A stretch of DNA of 33,041 bases from Candidatus Bathyarchaeota archaeon (GTDB taxonomy: Archaea > Thermoproteota > Bathyarchaeia > 40CM-2-53-6 > JALHTG01): contig JALHTG010000030.1 of assembly GCA_022865705.1 (NCBI GenBank), positions 1 through 33,041 on the forward strand, in the 5' to 3' direction. How positions within the stretch are numbered: the stretch's first letter is position 1; every line of letters starts with the position of its first letter. Under the pieces are notes generated by a model, which was given only the letters and a program-made list of their open reading frames with translations, was not told the DNA's origin and did not search any database. This document shows positions 7,633 to 14,883 of the stretch, piece after piece. A program made the position numbers and the translations under genes.

Positions 7633-7830
7633 ATGAAAGACAACGCAGAAGGGCGTAGAGTAGATCTCTTGTCCTTGAGGAAGTTGGCCTTGGAGAAACT
7701 TCGTAAGAGGTCAGCACTGAGGGAAGTTTTGCTTCAGGAAAGAAATGACATCTCTGCTGCCGAATACATGGCGAGAATTCCGGTTTGGTTGGCGCTCCTT
7801 AGACTTGAGGGGACACGCAATGGTGAATAA
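7633..7830 (+). CDS. small element-encoded protein, unknown
   Basis: 65 residues from the ATG at 7633. The frame extends upstream to a GTG at 7573, but that start would lie inside the operator-like repeats, so I prefer 7633. The protein is charged and helical (LRKLALEKLRKRSALREVLL, then AAEYMARIPVWLALLRLEG). Its end overlaps the next ATG at 7820, suggesting coupled translation. I do not recognise a family; the size and place fit a small DNA-binding or accessory protein of the element. Confidence 0.45.
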   Translation: MKDNAEGRRVDLLSLRKLALEKLRKRSALREVLLQERNDISAAEYMARIPVWLALLRLEGTRNGE

Positions 7831-7906
7831 GAAGCCAAACATCCACAGTGAGACACTCAAGTTTCGAGTAGAGCCTCGCGACGGCCAAAGGCTACGGCAG
7901 CTGTAA
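7820..7906 (+). CDS. tiny ORF before the AbrB-like fragment
   Basis: 28 codons (MVNKKPNIHSETLKFRVEPR then DGQRLRQL). The start overlaps the end of the preceding ORF and the stop lies two bases before the next ATG. The text looks protein-like, but its status is doubtful; it may be the N-terminal part of a broken gene whose end is 7909-8019. Confidence 0.3.
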   Translation: MVNKKPNIHSETLKFRVEPRDGQRLRQL

Positions 7907-7908
7907 TC

Positions 7909-8019
7909 ATGCCCAAAATCTGGCTCCAAGCTCAAGGTCTGAAAGCGAACGATCTGGTCGAAATCGAACTCAATGAAAATTTGGTGATTAAAGCAGCCAA
8001 ATCGGAAAAGGAGTCCTGA
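7909..8019 (+). CDS. AbrB/SpoVT-like domain fragment
   Basis: 36 residues: MPKIWLQAQGLKANDLVEIE followed by LNENLVIKAAKSEKES. This is the usual swapped-hairpin AbrB signature ('IPK-x-W...LGLK-x-GD-x-V-x-I...ENLVI'), found in archaeal transcription regulators and antitoxins. The first strand of the domain is short or missing, so either the gene starts upstream in another frame (7820-7906 is open in a different frame) or this is a minimal version. Confidence 0.45.
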   Translation: MPKIWLQAQGLKANDLVEIELNENLVIKAAKSEKES

Positions 8020-8129
8020 TTCTTTTGCATTCTCTGCCTGACCGAGAAATCTTGGATCGCTTGCCAGCGTGGGCCTCCCAGTTGCTGCGACTGATAGAAC
8101 TTGAACCACCGGACAAAGAGTAGATTCTT

Positions 8130-8327
8130 TTGATTCGAAACGACAACAACCAAGTGACGCCGAAGCAGCGAATCGGTCTAGTTGTTCTAGGAGAACCTGG
8201 CCAAGATCAAGCGATTGTCGAGTGTCTAGTTCGTGAGTTTCCAAACATTAGGATTCTGTATCGATGCGTCCATGATGACGAGATCTGGATCATGCGGGGC
8301 CGCCCGCCAACGGAGGCCAGACCATGA
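8130..8327 (+). CDS. small protein coupled to Orc1/Cdc6, unknown
   Basis: 65 residues from a TTG; the true start could be later. It reads IGLVVLGEPGQDQAIVECLV and then FPNIRILYRCVHDDEIWIMR, a compact alternating alpha/beta pattern. The stop overlaps the ATG of the Orc1/Cdc6 gene (ATGA), so translation is probably coupled. No family recognised. A role in controlling the initiator is suggested only by position. Confidence 0.45.
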   Translation: MIRNDNNQVTPKQRIGLVVLGEPGQDQAIVECLVREFPNIRILYRCVHDDEIWIMRGRPPTEARP

Positions 8328-9580
8328 CTAACGTTGTCACGGCACTTGAGAAGCAGGCGGCATGCGGATTCAAGAATGGCCTCACGACTTACACGGTCCA
8401 ATTCAAACCTCCACCGATTGAAGGCAGAATTTTCAAAGACAAAGGCGTGTTCAGCGAGGACTACGTTCCAGAGAGAATACCTTGCAGGGAAAATCAGCTT
8501 AGAGAGAATTGGAGCAATTTCAACAACGCCGACAAGGGTTGGAAGCCAGATAACATGGTCGAGATGGGAGGACTCGGCACCGGCAAAACGGTTCTGATTC
8601 GCCATATGTGCAGGGCCTTGCCTTCGGGTTGTGTTGCGCTATACGTGAATTGCAGCCGCGAGAATACGCGGACAAGACTCATTATGTCGGGCCTGCAACA
8701 GCTTGGTGTTGAGGCCGTCAGCGGCTTTGATAGCCTTCACTACGTCGATCTCTTTGAGAAGGCCGTTAAGAACTACAGGTTCGTCGGCCTAACTCTTGAT
8801 GAGGCTAATGAGTTCTTCGCTCGAAAGGATAGCGAGCATTTTGAATTCTTTTACTGGGTGTCGCGACTCCTTAGCAACCTGTTCGTAATCATGCTCACAA
8901 ACCGGACTGACTTCCAGATGATGCTTCGCAAGACACTAGATCCACGAATACTCGATACATTCCGTTGGCGAACCATAGTTTTTCCAGACTACGGCTGCGA
9001 CGAACTCCTGACGATTCTTTGGGACCGCTTTCAGGCCGGATTCAAACCCGGCGCGTATAGCGAGGACAAATCAGAGGCGGCCCATATCGTGAAGTATGTC
9101 TACGATAGGGGCGGGGGAGCAAGAGAGGCCATAGCCTTAGCCCGACGAATAGGCGAGATGGCCGAAAGCCGCGACCACGACAGAATCGAACCGTCAGACA
9201 TCGATGAAGGACAGCGACTCTACGAGCGATCAAAGGAACTGGACCTGATAAGGAGCCTACCGAAGGTGGAGAGAACAATCCTCTCACACGTACTACAGAG
9301 AGACACGACCTCCGACGAAGCCTATTCTTGGTTCAGGGGCACCGCCCAAGAAGACGGGGAGCCTTCGGGCTACAGGATCTACCACGCCGCCCTAGCCAAA
9401 CTTGAATTGAAAGGCCTAATGCAGAAACAGAAGCAGCCGCGGGGCAGAGGCAGAGGAAGCGCCCCCATGCGAATATCGGTCCCCTCAGAAATGCGCCAAC
9501 TAATAAAGGAAGCCATGCAGGAGCAGACCCCCCCACCCCAGAATGCAATTTCTAACGACCAGACAGGAGATACACCATGA
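8324..9580 (+). CDS. Orc1/Cdc6-like AAA+ replication initiator
   Basis: 418 residues. Opens with the family's N-terminal 'IF-x-D...F...YVPE-x-x-x-R-x-x-Q' pattern (RIFKDKGVFSEDYVPERIPC). Walker A is GGLGTGKT (82-89), Walker B LTLDEAN with D159/E160, sensor 1 is MLTNRTD (N193) and sensor 2 GGGAREAI (R267). A C-terminal winged helix for origin binding follows (about 290-390), then a Gln/Pro-rich tail. It probably binds the element's own origin and recruits the host replication machinery. The G7-A-G6 tract next to TTCCAG just after the gene is a candidate site. The coding sequence is intact. Confidence 0.9.
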   Translation: MTNVVTALEKQAACGFKNGLTTYTVQFKPPPIEGRIFKDKGVFSEDYVPERIPCRENQLRENWSNFNNADKGWKPDNMVEMGGLGTGKTVLIRHMCRALPSGCVALYVNCSRENTRTRLIMSGLQQLGVEAVSGFDSLHYVDLFEKAVKNYRFVGLTLDEANEFFARKDSEHFEFFYWVSRLLSNLFVIMLTNRTDFQMMLRKTLDPRILDTFRWRTIVFPDYGCDELLTILWDRFQAGFKPGAYSEDKSEAAHIVKYVYDRGGGAREAIALARRIGEMAESRDHDRIEPSDIDEGQRLYERSKELDLIRSLPKVERTILSHVLQRDTTSDEAYSWFRGTAQEDGEPSGYRIYHAALAKLELKGLMQKQKQPRGRGRGSAPMRISVPSEMRQLIKEAMQEQTPPPQNAISNDQTGDTP

Positions 9581-9710
9581 CCCCCCACTACCTACCATTT
9601 CAGGAATCTCTCTCTCACTCTCTCTCGAACCACCCTATACCTTGTATTAGATCTTGCATTCTAGGGGGGGAGGGGGGTTCCAGTTTATTGAAGAATCAAG
9701 GTGAAAATCC
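9581..9710. other. possible replication origin region
   Basis: This short intergenic stretch has a long CT run (9607-9626) and a G7-A-G6 tract (9664-9677) directly followed by TTCCAG and an AT-rich TTTATTG. Archaeal origin recognition boxes pair a G-string with a TTCCA core, and the initiator gene is next door. Only one half-site is visible and I found no inverted partner, so this is a suggestion. Confidence 0.3.
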
Positions 9711-10055
9711 ATGAACACTATGAAAGACAATCCTAGAAGGGGCCTAAGCAAGCTGCAGAGAGAAATACTGACCTGGATCACTGAAGAGTATGAGCGCACG
9801 CGTTGTGACGCGTGGAACGGGGTTTTCGCTATTCACCGGCCATATTCTCTGAGAAGGGTGAGTCCATCAAGCTTCTACCGAGCAGCCAACGCTTTAGCTG
9901 AAAGAGGACTCATTGAGAGGACGACCAGTAGGGCTGATTGTCGTTATTTTCATACTCGTCAGTTGCCGTCATCCTACACGCTAGTTCAAAACTGTATGAT
10001 AGTTTCCCAACATACAGTTTTCCCACTCATGAAAATTCAAGGTGACAAGCCATGA
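9711..10055 (+). CDS. winged-helix DNA-binding protein
   Basis: 114 residues. The middle reads LSKLQREILTWITEEYERTR and SPSSFYRAANALAERGLIER, a winged helix-turn-helix with its recognition helix at 'SSFYRAANALAERGLI'. It is the first gene of a run of tiny ORFs: its TGA overlaps the ATG at 10052. An 11-base perfect inverted repeat (9988-10021) lies inside the 3' coding end. It is probably a transcription or copy-number regulator of the element. Confidence 0.55.
   Translation: MNTMKDNPRRGLSKLQREILTWITEEYERTRCDAWNGVFAIHRPYSLRRVSPSSFYRAANALAERGLIERTTSRADCRYFHTRQLPSSYTLVQNCMIVSQHTVFPLMKIQGDKP
9988..10021. repeat. 11-base inverted repeat inside a coding end
   Basis: AAAACTGTATG (9988-9998) and CATACAGTTTT (10011-10021) are perfect complements separated by 12 bases. 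It could be a hairpin in the mRNA, a dimeric operator, or part of an origin. Confidence 0.6.
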
Positions 10056-10144
10056 GTGAGATTGAGACGGCACCACAACCGCCACTTGTAACGGAGAGCT
10101 TGGACCCTGATAAGGAGCCGAGCCTATTCTTTCCGCCAGTGTGA
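10052..10144 (+). CDS. tiny coupled ORF, unknown
   Basis: 30 codons, rich in Pro and acidic residues (MSEIETAPQPPLVTESLDPD...). The start overlaps the stop of the preceding gene (ATGA). The sequence looks disordered, and function is unknown. Confidence 0.35.
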   Translation: MSEIETAPQPPLVTESLDPDKEPSLFFPPV

Positions 10145-10163
10145 CAATAGGACGGTTCTGGAA

Positions 10164-10265
10164 ATGACGCTCGTCCCCCCTAAGCTAATGAAGGAAATTC
10201 TAGCCTGCGCAGAGGAATACATAGCGGAGAAGAAGAACAGCAAGGAGGCAACTAAGCAAGAATGA
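10164..10265 (+). CDS. tiny ORF, unknown
   Basis: 33 codons: MTLVPPKLMKEILACAEEYI then AEKKNSKEATKQE, a single amphipathic helix with a charged tail. The stop overlaps the next ATG (10262) by four bases, the same coupling as in its neighbours. No family recognised. Confidence 0.35.
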   Translation: MTLVPPKLMKEILACAEEYIAEKKNSKEATKQE

Positions 10266-10429
10266 GCCCCAAGAACGTAAGAAACCTCACCATGCTCATC
10301 GCCATAGACTCTATTGGCAGCATCCTACTGCCCGGCAACGCCCACGGCTTCTGGTACGACCTTGAGAGAATCGCCCGCCTCATAGCAGCCGCCATCATAC
10401 TCGCCATCCAGCTTGGAACTTCCAATTGA
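10262..10429 (+). CDS. small membrane protein
   Basis: 55 residues with two hydrophobic stretches (LTMLIAIDSIGSILL and ARLIAAAIILAIQLG), likely one or two membrane spans. The start overlaps the preceding stop. Its own stop lies in the loop of a perfect 8-base inverted repeat just before the HTH gene, so read-through into the next gene may be controlled there. Confidence 0.4.
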   Translation: MSPKNVRNLTMLIAIDSIGSILLPGNAHGFWYDLERIARLIAAAIILAIQLGTSN

Positions 10430-10438
10430 GATTGGAAG
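10419..10438. promoter_or_regulatory. inverted repeat before the HTH gene
   Basis: CTTCCAAT-TGAG-ATTGGAAG is a perfect 8-base inverted repeat with a four-base loop, ending 12 bases before the ATG at 10451. It is either an operator for the HTH protein it precedes or a small hairpin in the transcript. Confidence 0.55.
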
Positions 10439-10450
10439 CTGACACCAAAA

Positions 10451-10969
10451 ATGACCAACTCTGAGCGTAAATACACCCGACGCTCTGCTGAAGAAATAGA
10501 ATCCATCCGCAAGCTGCACATGGATGGACACACAGCCGTATCGATTCACAACGCTACAGGCATCCCTCGCAGCACCGTGAGTGCCATTCTGAACCGCCTA
10601 GGAGCCAAAGCAATCAGACCCATCAAGGAGGCTACGCAAGCCCAAATCAAGGATGAGCAGGCTATACAGGAGATTCAAGGCGCGGTCCGAGACAGTCTGC
10701 AGACACGGAAGAAAACGCTAGCTGTGCTGGAAGGCATACGGGACCGCGAGCCAGTCAAGATCCAAACTGAGAAAGGCGAAATCACTCTTGACGAAGCACC
10801 TTTGAAGGTGAAAACCGCCCTAGCCATAAACGAGCTTCAGAACAGCCTAGACGAGATGCTGGGCATACGGGACGTGGCTACGATAAAGGAGGTTATGCGG
10901 CAGCGTGAAGAGATCGCTAGAATTAGGAAACTTGCTGAAGGAAGGGCACAGGGAGATAACAGAACTTAA
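10451..10969 (+). CDS. helix-turn-helix protein
   Basis: 172 residues. A homeodomain-like or resolvase-type HTH occupies about residues 10-50 (AEEIESIRKLHMDGHTAVSI then TGIPRSTVSAILNRLG). The rest is long charged helices that probably form a coiled coil (AINELQNSLDEMLGIRDVAT). The shape resembles element-encoded regulators and, loosely, small terminase subunits, but no packaging genes are nearby. An inverted repeat sits directly upstream. Confidence 0.5.
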   Translation: MTNSERKYTRRSAEEIESIRKLHMDGHTAVSIHNATGIPRSTVSAILNRLGAKAIRPIKEATQAQIKDEQAIQEIQGAVRDSLQTRKKTLAVLEGIRDREPVKIQTEKGEITLDEAPLKVKTALAINELQNSLDEMLGIRDVATIKEVMRQREEIARIRKLAEGRAQGDNRT

Positions 10970-11041
10970 CAGAACCTCTATAGAACAACCATTATTATCT
11001 CCTTTCGAAGAAGATGAATGCATCTAGGCCGCAGGTAGCGG

Positions 11042-11965
11042 ATGGGTTTGGGGGGCCATCAGCCGAAACGCACGAGTGCAAACAACATCGTTGACACAGA
11101 TTTGGTCAGGCCATTGTTGAACCTGTGGCCACTATCTACGACTATCTGGAACTCTCTTATCCTTTCCCTCTCCTGTGCGTTTGGTCTTGCGTTTTCGTTG
11201 TTTGCAGCATATCAGTTGCAGCTTATAACACAAATCGATGGTACAATGCTTCTTGGGATCCTCTTCGTTCTATTTGTGGTGTGTTTGACGCTTTCCTTGT
11301 TGCGAAACCGAGTCATGACCCTGCTCAGTAGGAAGAAGCAGCGACTCTTCTGGGTCTATCAGATGACCTCCGTTACACGACTGGTGTTTCTAGTTGTCGG
11401 AGTCATCTTCCTGCTGTTGCTCCTTAATAGCATTAGGACGGAAAACAACCAAGACATTCTACGAGCCTTTCTCTTTTTGGGCCCTGTGGCTTTGGCCGGG
11501 TTCACATATACTTGGTCCGAAGGGCTGAACAAGAAGGGAGAGATTTTCGTTATCTTTGAACAAGTTCAGTCAAACCTGAGAGATTTCGAAGAAGTACGTC
11601 CATGGCTGGAAAGAGGACTCAAGGCCGTTGAGAAATATCTCAGGAAAAGACTGGTTAAAGTGTCGCACAAGGATTTGCTATATAGTCTTGGTCTTAGCTC
11701 TGTAAAGAACGAAGACATTAGCGGCAAGATAGAGAATCTCAAGATCTCTATTGTCAATACTCGGGCGAGGCCTAACCTCTACAATTCCCTGATGAACATC
11801 TTAGGCGATCCGAACAAGATTCGCCAATTTGAAAGGTTTCCAATAGGGCATTGGATAGAACAAGTTGATCCGAACCGGATTCTGAGCTTCACAATATTGA
11901 TGTTGTGGCTGGCATTGTACCTGATTTCAATGATTTTGGGAATACCGCTGCCAAGACTTAGTTGA
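11042..11965 (+). CDS. integral membrane protein, unknown
   Basis: 307 residues. There are about five hydrophobic spans: four in the first half (near 35-58, 68-86, 108-128 and 140-155) and one near the C-terminus (about 282-302). Between the fourth and last spans is a ~120-residue soluble region (FEQVQSNLRDFEEVRPWLER...). The last gene of the element's rightward block. I do not recognise a family. Element-borne membrane proteins of this shape can act in exclusion or in defence, but nothing here shows that. Confidence 0.5.
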   Translation: MGLGGHQPKRTSANNIVDTDLVRPLLNLWPLSTTIWNSLILSLSCAFGLAFSLFAAYQLQLITQIDGTMLLGILFVLFVVCLTLSLLRNRVMTLLSRKKQRLFWVYQMTSVTRLVFLVVGVIFLLLLLNSIRTENNQDILRAFLFLGPVALAGFTYTWSEGLNKKGEIFVIFEQVQSNLRDFEEVRPWLERGLKAVEKYLRKRLVKVSHKDLLYSLGLSSVKNEDISGKIENLKISIVNTRARPNLYNSLMNILGDPNKIRQFERFPIGHWIEQVDPNRILSFTILMLWLALYLISMILGIPLPRLS

Positions 11966-12019
11966 GGCACTTCTGAAGATCGAACTTGGCATGTGGCAGA
12001 AAGGAAAGGCGATTAAAGA

Positions 12020-12457
12020 ATGGCTCGACGCAAAGGTGCATTAGTGGCGAAGGGTGGGGGAAATACCCCCCTATTTCCCCCAGTCAGTTGGAGGCAGGTT
12101 GAGCGAGAGACGGGAAGGCACCATAAAGATCTCAAGCGGTGGTATGGGCTTTACTCGCAGTATGAAACCTTGGAGGAATACATTCAGAAACATGGTCGGC
12201 CCCAAGCTGAGGCGTGGGCTAGGAAGATCCTTGGCCCTCGGACTCTTGAGTTGACTGAAATCCCTCCATTGCCTGAAGGAAAATTCGCTATCATCTACGC
12301 TGATCCGCCTTGGCAGTACGAGTTCTCAAAGTCAGAAAGCCGGTCAATCGAAGCCCATTACTCAACTCTCACTAGAGATCAAATTTGTAGCCTTAAGATT
12401 CCTACCAATGAAGACGCGGTGCTTTTCCTCTGGTCCCCCGCCCCAAAGATCGAATGA
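12020..12457 (+). pseudogene. truncated MT-A70 adenine-N6 methyltransferase
   Basis: 145 residues. A helical N-terminal part (SWRQVERETGRHHKDLKRWY) precedes the MT-A70 catalytic core: IIYADPPWQYEF carries the DPPW motif, followed by HYSTLTRDQICSLKIP and LFLWSPAPKIE. In whole enzymes this last segment continues as 'K-L-x-x-A-L...WGF' for about another 80-100 residues. Here it stops at a TGA and neither frame beyond it continues the family, so the 3' half has been replaced. It probably has no methyltransferase activity. The convergent EVE-nuclease gene begins 45 bases later. Confidence 0.8.
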
Positions 12458-12501
12458 TATCTGAGAAAGCTCTGGTCAGCGCTAACCGGGTCTTCGTTTC
12501 C

Positions 12502-13152
12502 TTAGTAGAGCAAGCTGGCAAGGTCGACTACGGGTTTGATCGCTGCCCGACCCCAAGTGTCTTTCCAGCAGACGATCATATCGCATTTGTCTACTTCATT
12601 CATGTGCTCTCTTTCGAAGCTTGCGCTTTCGAACTCAACCTCAATTCTGGTCTCATGACCATCCTCGTCTAAAGCGCGTATGTCTGGATAGGCTTCTCCT
12701 GTCTTCAGAAGTCTGGGGAATCCGCAGGCTCGGTGCAGTTTCGCGAATAGGGCAACTGTGCCCTCGTGGTTTTCTGGATCTTCCATGCCAAGTATATGCG
12801 CTGCCATCTTGCGGTACTGTTCCTTGGTGAGGTGAATTACCGTCTTTCCTCTAGTGGTTCCTATGCCGAAGTCGGAAGGATCCAGCTCGAAGATTCCTGC
12901 GTAGATAGGTTTGATCTGATAGGTCATGTAGGGACCCTTTCGGCTTTTGCTCCAGTTTTTCAACTCTAGCCATGGCTCGGATATTTGGAATAGTCCGAGC
13001 GTTCTCTTCCCCTTGGCATAGTAGACCACCTTGTCGCCTTTGTGCATCTGCCTGAAATTCCGATCTCTAAGCGCTCTAGTCTTTGGTGAGCCGATCGCGT
13101 TCGGCCGATCCCAGTATGCGTCAATATCGTGCTGGACGAACCAGTATTCCAT
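12502..13152 (-). CDS. EVE domain fused to PD-(D/E)XK-type nuclease
   Basis: 216 residues. The N-terminal ~115 match an EVE/PUA-like domain, which binds modified bases: YWFVQHDIDAYW, RNFRQMHKGDKVVYYAKGKR, TLGLFQISEPW. The C-terminal ~75 form a restriction-endonuclease-like fold: PDIRALDEDGHETRIEVEFE, then SFEREHMNEVDKCDMIVCWK, with D157, E171 and E173 (E-V-E rather than E-x-K) and the family's 'H...CD-x-IVCW' end. The fusion suggests modification-dependent restriction. It starts at an ATG at 13152 and sits tail to tail with the broken MT-A70 gene. Confidence 0.75.
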   Translation of the reverse strand: MEYWFVQHDIDAYWDRPNAIGSPKTRALRDRNFRQMHKGDKVVYYAKGKRTLGLFQISEPWLELKNWSKSRKGPYMTYQIKPIYAGIFELDPSDFGIGTTRGKTVIHLTKEQYRKMAAHILGMEDPENHEGTVALFAKLHRACGFPRLLKTGEAYPDIRALDEDGHETRIEVEFESASFEREHMNEVDKCDMIVCWKDTWGRAAIKPVVDLASLLY

Positions 13153-13271
13153 GCAGAAGCATACTGCTCGTTGCGTATTTAATGGACTCGATCGATTGAA
13201 CTAGACCCGTTGGGGCGTGCTACCGCTTCTTTAGCGGCCCCTCGCTCTGGCCTCGTCTGTGTGACGATGAC

Positions 13272-13541
13272 GTGAAGATCTCGGCTCTTCTTCGGTCTCC
13301 GTGCATACAGATTCTACTGTTTGTACACTCCAAGGGGGAAGTCAGACACAGCGAGCTTGAGAGCCTGATCAAAAGCCGAGGCACCCTGTCTTCAAACCTG
13401 AACGACCTGCTCGATGAGGGGCTCGTCAGGCGAAAGGTCATAGCGTCGCGGCCCATTCAGTCGAACTACTCGCTCACCGAAAGAGGAAAGGCGGTTGCTA
13501 AGATACTCACAGACCTGAGGAACTCACTGCGGCCCACGTAG
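13272..13541 (+). CDS. winged-helix (MarR/HxlR-like) regulator
   Basis: 89 residues from a GTG. A compact winged helix: ISALLRSPCIQILLFVHSKG, then ELESLIKSRGTLSSNLNDLL, the wing VRRKVIASRPIQSNYSLTER, and a final dimerisation helix. The form is that of single-domain archaeal regulators. It is divergent from the EVE-nuclease gene, which it may control. Confidence 0.6.
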   Translation: MKISALLRSPCIQILLFVHSKGEVRHSELESLIKSRGTLSSNLNDLLDEGLVRRKVIASRPIQSNYSLTERGKAVAKILTDLRNSLRPT

Positions 13542-13720
13542 ATGATCAGCAGAATCTTCAAGAGAGCTTGTTGAAAACCACTTGTGCAGCAGACTCCGGA
13601 TTCCAATACCTAGATCTCTACGCGCTTCACCAACAATCAAGGCTCGGTGTAACGCCTGCTAGGGATCAGCACGGTCTCGTCACCGAAGTAGGTCTTGACA
13701 AAGAACCCTCGGGCTCTTTT

Positions 13721-14422
13721 CTATAATGTGCTCTCTCCGTCGCCAAGTATGTCGGCAATCTTCCTTCTAAGATCATCTAAGATAGCCACAGTCGTGCAAG
13801 CGTGCCGATTCTCACCTAACTCCTTCCAAAGGCTTGCGTTAATTCCGCTTGGGTGCGGTAGGATCGCGATTTCCGCGTCGACGCCCAGTTCTGAGTCATT
13901 CATTCTGTAGAACCGTTCTTTCTGTTGCAGGAACGCCTCGCAAAGCCCCTTTTCCAGCTCCGTCTTTAGCCTATCGTCATATTCAGCAAAGAATCCCGCG
14001 GCCCATTTGCCGACAGCTATTGTCAACTTCGGGTTGACGATTCTCATCTCCTTTCTGAGATACGAATCCTCACGTCCTGAACATGTGTCAGGCATATTGC
14101 CCTCCTTCCCCTCCATGAAGCATTTCCTCATGTGAGTCCAGTACACTGTGCTAGGCTCTTTGTCGATGGCTCCGTCAGGCCTGAATCTTCCATTGAACAT
14201 CGTGTAGAGAAAAGGATACATGAAAAAGTTGGCAGGTGACAGAATGCGTTTCTTGACATCATCAAAATCGCTCCTACTTACTTTTCCCTTCGGCCCCTGA
14301 GTCACGACCATTATCTTCACCTCGGTGTTGGGCATGAACAGAAGCGGTACCTTGGTTGTTAGCTGACTACATCGTTCGCAGTGGCTAATCGCTTCGTGAA
14401 GCTTTCCAAGTTCATAGTCCAT
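13721..14422 (-). CDS. uracil-DNA-glycosylase-like protein (Fe-S type)
   Basis: 233 residues from the ATG at 14422, chosen because AGGTGACC sits about seven bases upstream; the frame stays open to 14602. HCERCSQLTTKVPLLF near the start, then RKCFMEGKEGNMPDTC and SYLRKEMRIVNPKLTIAVGK, give the four-cysteine layout of family 4/5 UDGs with a [4Fe-4S] cluster. ILPHPSGINASLW is the 'HPS-x-x-N' DNA-binding motif 2. The usual motif 1 (G-E-x-P-G) is TQGPKGK here, so catalysis may differ. The stop is TAG, and the same frame stays open for 27 more codons (13637-13720). Confidence 0.75.
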   Translation of the reverse strand: MDYELGKLHEAISHCERCSQLTTKVPLLFMPNTEVKIMVVTQGPKGKVSRSDFDDVKKRILSPANFFMYPFLYTMFNGRFRPDGAIDKEPSTVYWTHMRKCFMEGKEGNMPDTCSGREDSYLRKEMRIVNPKLTIAVGKWAAGFFAEYDDRLKTELEKGLCEAFLQQKERFYRMNDSELGVDAEIAILPHPSGINASLWKELGENRHACTTVAILDDLRRKIADILGDGESTL

Positions 14423-14550
14423 CGTCAGGTCACCTGTCTTCGGGAGGATTGTCAGGTTGTTCTGTCGTAATAGTTTTCCCAACACAACAGGAAGCACACG
14501 TGCTAAGTAACATAAGGCACACGATGACCATTGGATAAATCGGGATAGAA

Positions 14551-14883
14551 ATGGGAGTTGACAAACTGCAGAAAGAAGAGCGGGGATACAGGGCACCACC
14601 AAAGGATGTGCACTTCATGTATCCAGAAGGCGGGGAACTTCATGGCCGCATACCAGTGAATGGTGAGATTTATCTGGATCGGGATTATGGAGATTGGGTG
14701 TATCGAAAATGTGTTCAACTTGTTGTCTTTGACGACGGGGAAAAGATGCTTCGTTTCACCTACTACAGGAAGCCGAAGGATGGAAAGTGGGTATTTGCTG
14801 GTCAGACCGCCCTGCTAGTAGAGGTTGAAGTCATCCAAGAATTGCTCAAAGAAGCCATCGTGCGCAAATGGATAAATCTGTAA
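14551..14883 (+). CDS. small unknown protein upstream of a nuclease
   Basis: 110 residues. Mainly beta-strand-like: RGYRAPPKDVHFMYPEGGEL, YGDWVYRKCVQLVVFDDGEK, LRFTYYRKPKDGKWVFAGQT, then a C-terminal helix. It overlaps the nuclease ORF at 14868 by 16 bases, so the two may be made together. It is divergent from the UDG-like gene. No family recognised. Confidence 0.5.
   Translation: MGVDKLQKEERGYRAPPKDVHFMYPEGGELHGRIPVNGEIYLDRDYGDWVYRKCVQLVVFDDGEKMLRFTYYRKPKDGKWVFAGQTALLVEVEVIQELLKEAIVRKWINL

Noticed and set aside
14423-14602. N-terminal extension of the UDG-like protein to 14602.
   Set aside because: The extension is hydrophobic and unlike UDGs, it would overlap the divergent gene at 14551, and a good Shine-Dalgarno sequence precedes the ATG at 14422.
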